This document shows positions 41,768 to 43,916 of a stretch of DNA of 43,916 nt, piece by piece. This stretch comes from Acidobacteriaceae bacterium (GTDB taxonomy: Bacteria > Acidobacteriota > Terriglobia > Terriglobales > Acidobacteriaceae): the NCBI GenBank assembly GCA_003170825.1, contig PMYL01000019.1, positions 1-43,916 of the forward strand, read 5' to 3'. The notes under the pieces are model-generated. The model was not told where the DNA came from. It made no database searches and was given only the letters and a program-made list of their open reading frames with translations. The position numbers and the translations under genes are program-made. The stretch's first letter is position 1, and every line of letters starts with the position of its first letter.

Positions 41768-41793
41768 GAGGCGTCCGCCGCGGCGGACGCCTC
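41768..41793. terminator. Perfect 26-base palindrome between convergent genes
   Basis: The arms GAGGCGTCCGCCG and CGGCGGACGCCTC pair fully, centred on TCCGCCGCGGCGGA, with TTCGCTTTCAT after it. It lies between the reductase-like gene (+) and a beta-barrel gene (-) and can terminate both. Confidence 0.85.
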
Positions 41794-41828
41794 TTCGCTT
41801 TCATCGGACTGAATTGCCTTTCTAACGG

Positions 41829-42437
41829 TCAGAACTTGTACACCACGCCGATGGTGGCGCGCGGATCAAAGGACCTGTGCGGGGAGTATCCAAGGCCCGA
41901 TGAATTCCCCCTCACGGAAAACGACGCGCCGATGTAGTCGCCGGAGGCGCGCACGGCAAAGTGCGGGCTCAGCTTGTACTCCATGCCGCCGCCGACTCCT
42001 GCGGCAAAGGAGATGTTGGGGGTCATGCTCTCGCCGCCGGTGTGTTCCCCGCCCAGCAGCACATGAACGAACACGCCGGTGCGCTCGTAGAGGTTGGCAT
42101 GAAGCACGGGTCCGAACAGGACCGTATCCACCGACGGGGTGCCGGGGTTGCCGGAGCCGGTCGCGTATCCGTAATAGGCGCCGTCCGCGGTGACGCCGAA
42201 GTATTTGCCCCAATCTCGGGTGACGGAGAGATTCACGCCCTGCAAACCGTAGCGGGACTGGTTTACCTGGTTGAGGCTGGTGTAGCCGTAGCCGGCGTAG
42301 ACCTCATACTTGTAAGAGGGTTCAACCCGCTCGGCGGAGGCCGATCCAGAGGCTGGGGCAACCTGGCTTGCGGCCGCCAGGGGCATAAGCGCGGCCGGAA
42401 CCACGGCCAAAATCGAAAGCAACAACTTTCTCTTCAA
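41829..42437 (-). CDS. Outer-membrane beta-barrel protein
   Basis: About 202 residues from a TTG at 42437, which has GAGGAGAG seven bases ahead and starts a signal peptide (MKRKLLLSILAVVPAALMPL...ASQ); no ATG fits this. The mature protein has alternating strands (YKYEVYAGYGYTSLNQ, YLFGPVLHANLYERTGVFVH-like) and ends RATIGVVYKF with a C-terminal Phe. Asn/Gly-rich loops are seen at GSGNPGTPS and GNSSGLGYS. It resembles small acidobacterial or proteobacterial barrel proteins of unknown substrate, and has the same architecture as the barrel at 32510-33070. Confidence 0.8.
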   Translation of the reverse strand: MKRKLLLSILAVVPAALMPLAAASQVAPASGSASAERVEPSYKYEVYAGYGYTSLNQVNQSRYGLQGVNLSVTRDWGKYFGVTADGAYYGYATGSGNPGTPSVDTVLFGPVLHANLYERTGVFVHVLLGGEHTGGESMTPNISFAAGVGGGMEYKLSPHFAVRASGDYIGASFSVRGNSSGLGYSPHRSFDPRATIGVVYKF

Positions 42438-42567
42438 CTTGAGACTCTCCTCAATACCTTGCTGTGGCTGGCCTGCCGTTCCCAGGGCATTCCCCTCGAG
42501 CAGGCGCCGTGACTGGGATGCGGTACCCTCATAGACTATCCTCTCCACCCGGTTCGATGAAGTCCAC

Positions 42568-42765
42568 TCAGCGCGATTGGACCGGAACCGGCTCGGAGAG
42601 CCGCAGCAGACTGCCGGAACTGCCTGTACCTGTGACGGCGATTCCACCGGGAAGATAGCGGCCGATGGCCTTGGTGCGGGCCCAATCCAGCTCCCAGCCG
42701 TTTTCAATGGCCACCCAGGATCGGCGTGACGGGGCAATCTCCTGAATCCCGCTCTTCAATCTCAT
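42568..42765 (-). CDS. Possible small coupled ORF after the permease
   Basis: Sixty-five residues from an ATG at 42765 that overlaps the permease stop as ATGA; another ATG in the same frame lies at 42777. The sequence (RSWVAIENGWELDWARTKA, then GRYLPGGIAVTGTGSSG) is of protein-like composition but matches nothing I know. It might be a small accessory protein of the transporter or a chance frame. Confidence 0.35.
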   Translation of the reverse strand: MRLKSGIQEIAPSRRSWVAIENGWELDWARTKAIGRYLPGGIAVTGTGSSGSLLRLSEPVPVQSR

Positions 42766-43916
42766 TCGATGTACCATGGAATGTTGATGACCACGATGCG
42801 GCGGTTGCCGCGCATGAGCAGGATGGCCTTCAGCATTTCGGCGCGGCGGTTGTGCAGTAGATTTTCCCACCAGTGGCGCACCACCAGCTCCGGCACCAGC
42901 ACGCAGACCTTGCGGAAGCTGGACTCCCGTTCTACGGCCAGGACGTAATCGACCACCGGCTGCAGGACGTAGCGGAAGGGCGATTGCAGAATCTCGAGTT
43001 TGGGAACGCACTTGCCGGCGGCGCGCAGTGGAGCGGCCACGTCCTTTTCCCAATCCTGCGAGATCTCGTCCGGCTCCTCGCCGGTCTGCACGTGCAGGCA
43101 GCGAATGTCGGAAGACATGGACAGCGCAAAGCTGAGAGCCTTCTCCGTGATGCGGCTCCAGCGGTCGATGGGCAACACGACGATGGGTTCGGTGACCTCG
43201 GCGGGCAGGATGGGCCGGGCGAGGGCAGTCTCGCGGTCCACGCCGGCGTAGTGGCGCTTGACGGCGCGCATCAGCACGATCATGGCAATGACCAGCAGCG
43301 CCGTGATCCATGCGCCCTCAACAAACTTGGCCACCAGCACCACCATGACGGTGATGCCCGTGGCCACGGCGCCGAGGCCGTTGACAAACATATGCAGCGG
43401 CGCGCCGCCCTTGCGCTTCCAGTGCATCACCATGCCGGCCTGCGAGAGGGTGAAGGCCAGGAACGCGCCGATGGCGAAGAGCGGAATCAGCCGATCGGTG
43501 ACGCCGCCGAAGACGATCAGCAGCAGGGCGGTAAGCGCCACCAGGACATAAATGCCCCAGGAGTAGAGCAGGCGGCGTCCGCGCAGCAGAAAGACGTGGG
43601 GCATGTAGTCGTCGAGGGCGATGGCGCGGGTGAGGCGGGGAAAATCGGCAAAGGCGGTGTTGGCGGAGAGCGCCAGCACCAGCAGCACAGAACCGATGGT
43701 GACGTAGTAAAACCAGCCGTGGCCCATGACCGCGCGGGTCAGCATGGAGAGCACGCTCTCGTAGCCGGGGCCGTCGGGGTTGGTGGCGCCGATGCCGTAG
43801 GCGCGGCACAAGAGCGCAATGCCGGCCAGCAGCGTCGCCAGCAGAACGATGATGATGGTCAGCGTGATTTTGGCGTTCCTGCGCGTGTCGTCGCGGAAGG
43901 CCATCACGCCGTTGCT
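42762..43916 (-). CDS. Amino-acid permease of the APC superfamily (5' end cut by window)
   Basis: The frame runs off the window end and continues upstream of the ATG at 43907 (SNGVMAFRDD), so only the C-terminal part is seen (about 385 residues). It contains about six transmembrane segments (for example LTIIIVLLATLLAGIALL, FYYVTIGSVLLVLALSANTAF, IYVLVALTALLLIVFGG) and then a cytoplasmic tail of about 170 residues (ITEKALSFALSMSSDIRCLHV) of the type seen in APC transporters with a universal-stress-like C-terminal domain. Substrate is unknown. The stop is followed by a possible small coupled ORF. Confidence 0.85.
   Translation of the reverse strand, partial: SNGVMAFRDDTRRNAKITLTIIIVLLATLLAGIALLCRAYGIGATNPDGPGYESVLSMLTRAVMGHGWFYYVTIGSVLLVLALSANTAFADFPRLTRAIALDDYMPHVFLLRGRRLLYSWGIYVLVALTALLLIVFGGVTDRLIPLFAIGAFLAFTLSQAGMVMHWKRKGGAPLHMFVNGLGAVATGITVMVVLVAKFVEGAWITALLVIAMIVLMRAVKRHYAGVDRETALARPILPAEVTEPIVVLPIDRWSRITEKALSFALSMSSDIRCLHVQTGEEPDEISQDWEKDVAAPLRAAGKCVPKLEILQSPFRYVLQPVVDYVLAVERESSFRKVCVLVPELVVRHWWENLLHNRRAEMLKAILLMRGNRRIVVINIPWYIE

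Overview
The window is GC-rich, gene-dense bacterial chromosome. The gene set (outer-membrane beta-barrels, TonB, KdsD for Kdo synthesis, FtsH, MEP-pathway IspD/IspF) indicates a diderm bacterium. A separate glutaminyl-tRNA synthetase, a DUF2029-type GT87 mannosyltransferase-like protein, and many short hairpin repeats carrying a TCCGCCGCGGCGGA core make a soil-type Acidobacteriota (Terriglobia) the most likely source. That placement is inference from style and repeats; there is no rRNA or other phylogenetic marker here to prove it. I found no tRNA, rRNA, CRISPR array, insertion sequence or prophage.

Layout. 1-539: gene-free, with interspersed repeats. 540-5773 (+): compact chemotaxis operon cheA-cheW-cheY-cheB-cheR. 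5871-16944 (-): a small anchored hypothetical, a fused acyl-activating enzyme/ACP/acyltransferase, a GT87-like membrane glycosyltransferase, a class A penicillin-binding protein, proS, an unrecognised protein with a possible uracil-DNA-glycosylase-like fold, and kdsD. 17130-19061 (+): a TlpA-type thioredoxin, a stand-alone DsbD N-domain protein and a lipoprotein. 19230-23743 (-): gltX, a TIR-domain gene, a 75-residue ORF and glnS; the last three are joined by ATGA stop/start overlaps. 23808-24997: a small membrane protein (-) and a Phd/VapC toxin-antitoxin pair (+). 25013-28567 (-): M14 carboxypeptidase, ispF and ispD. 28680-32405 (+): tilS and ftsH. 32510-36207 (-): a beta-barrel protein, an M48-like protein with a damaged zinc site, and a TonB-family protein. 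36912-41707 (+): galE, a truncated HicB-like antitoxin, brnT-brnA, acs and a RibD/DHFR-like reductase. 41829-43916 (-): a beta-barrel protein, a possible small coupled ORF and an amino-acid permease cut by the window edge.

How the genes work together. The che genes encode a complete phosphorelay and adaptation core without receptors. Several minus-strand genes serve the envelope: lipid activation and acylation, glycosyl transfer, peptidoglycan polymerisation and Kdo synthesis. The gltX-glnS neighbourhood is interrupted by an A/T-richer TIR module, the best candidate for an undescribed system.

The non-coding fraction is unusually structured. There are seven copies of a hairpin element family, one of them in frame inside a coding sequence, seven copies of a 14-base perfect palindrome, three degenerate heptanucleotide arrays, and a different repeat inserted in frame in tilS.
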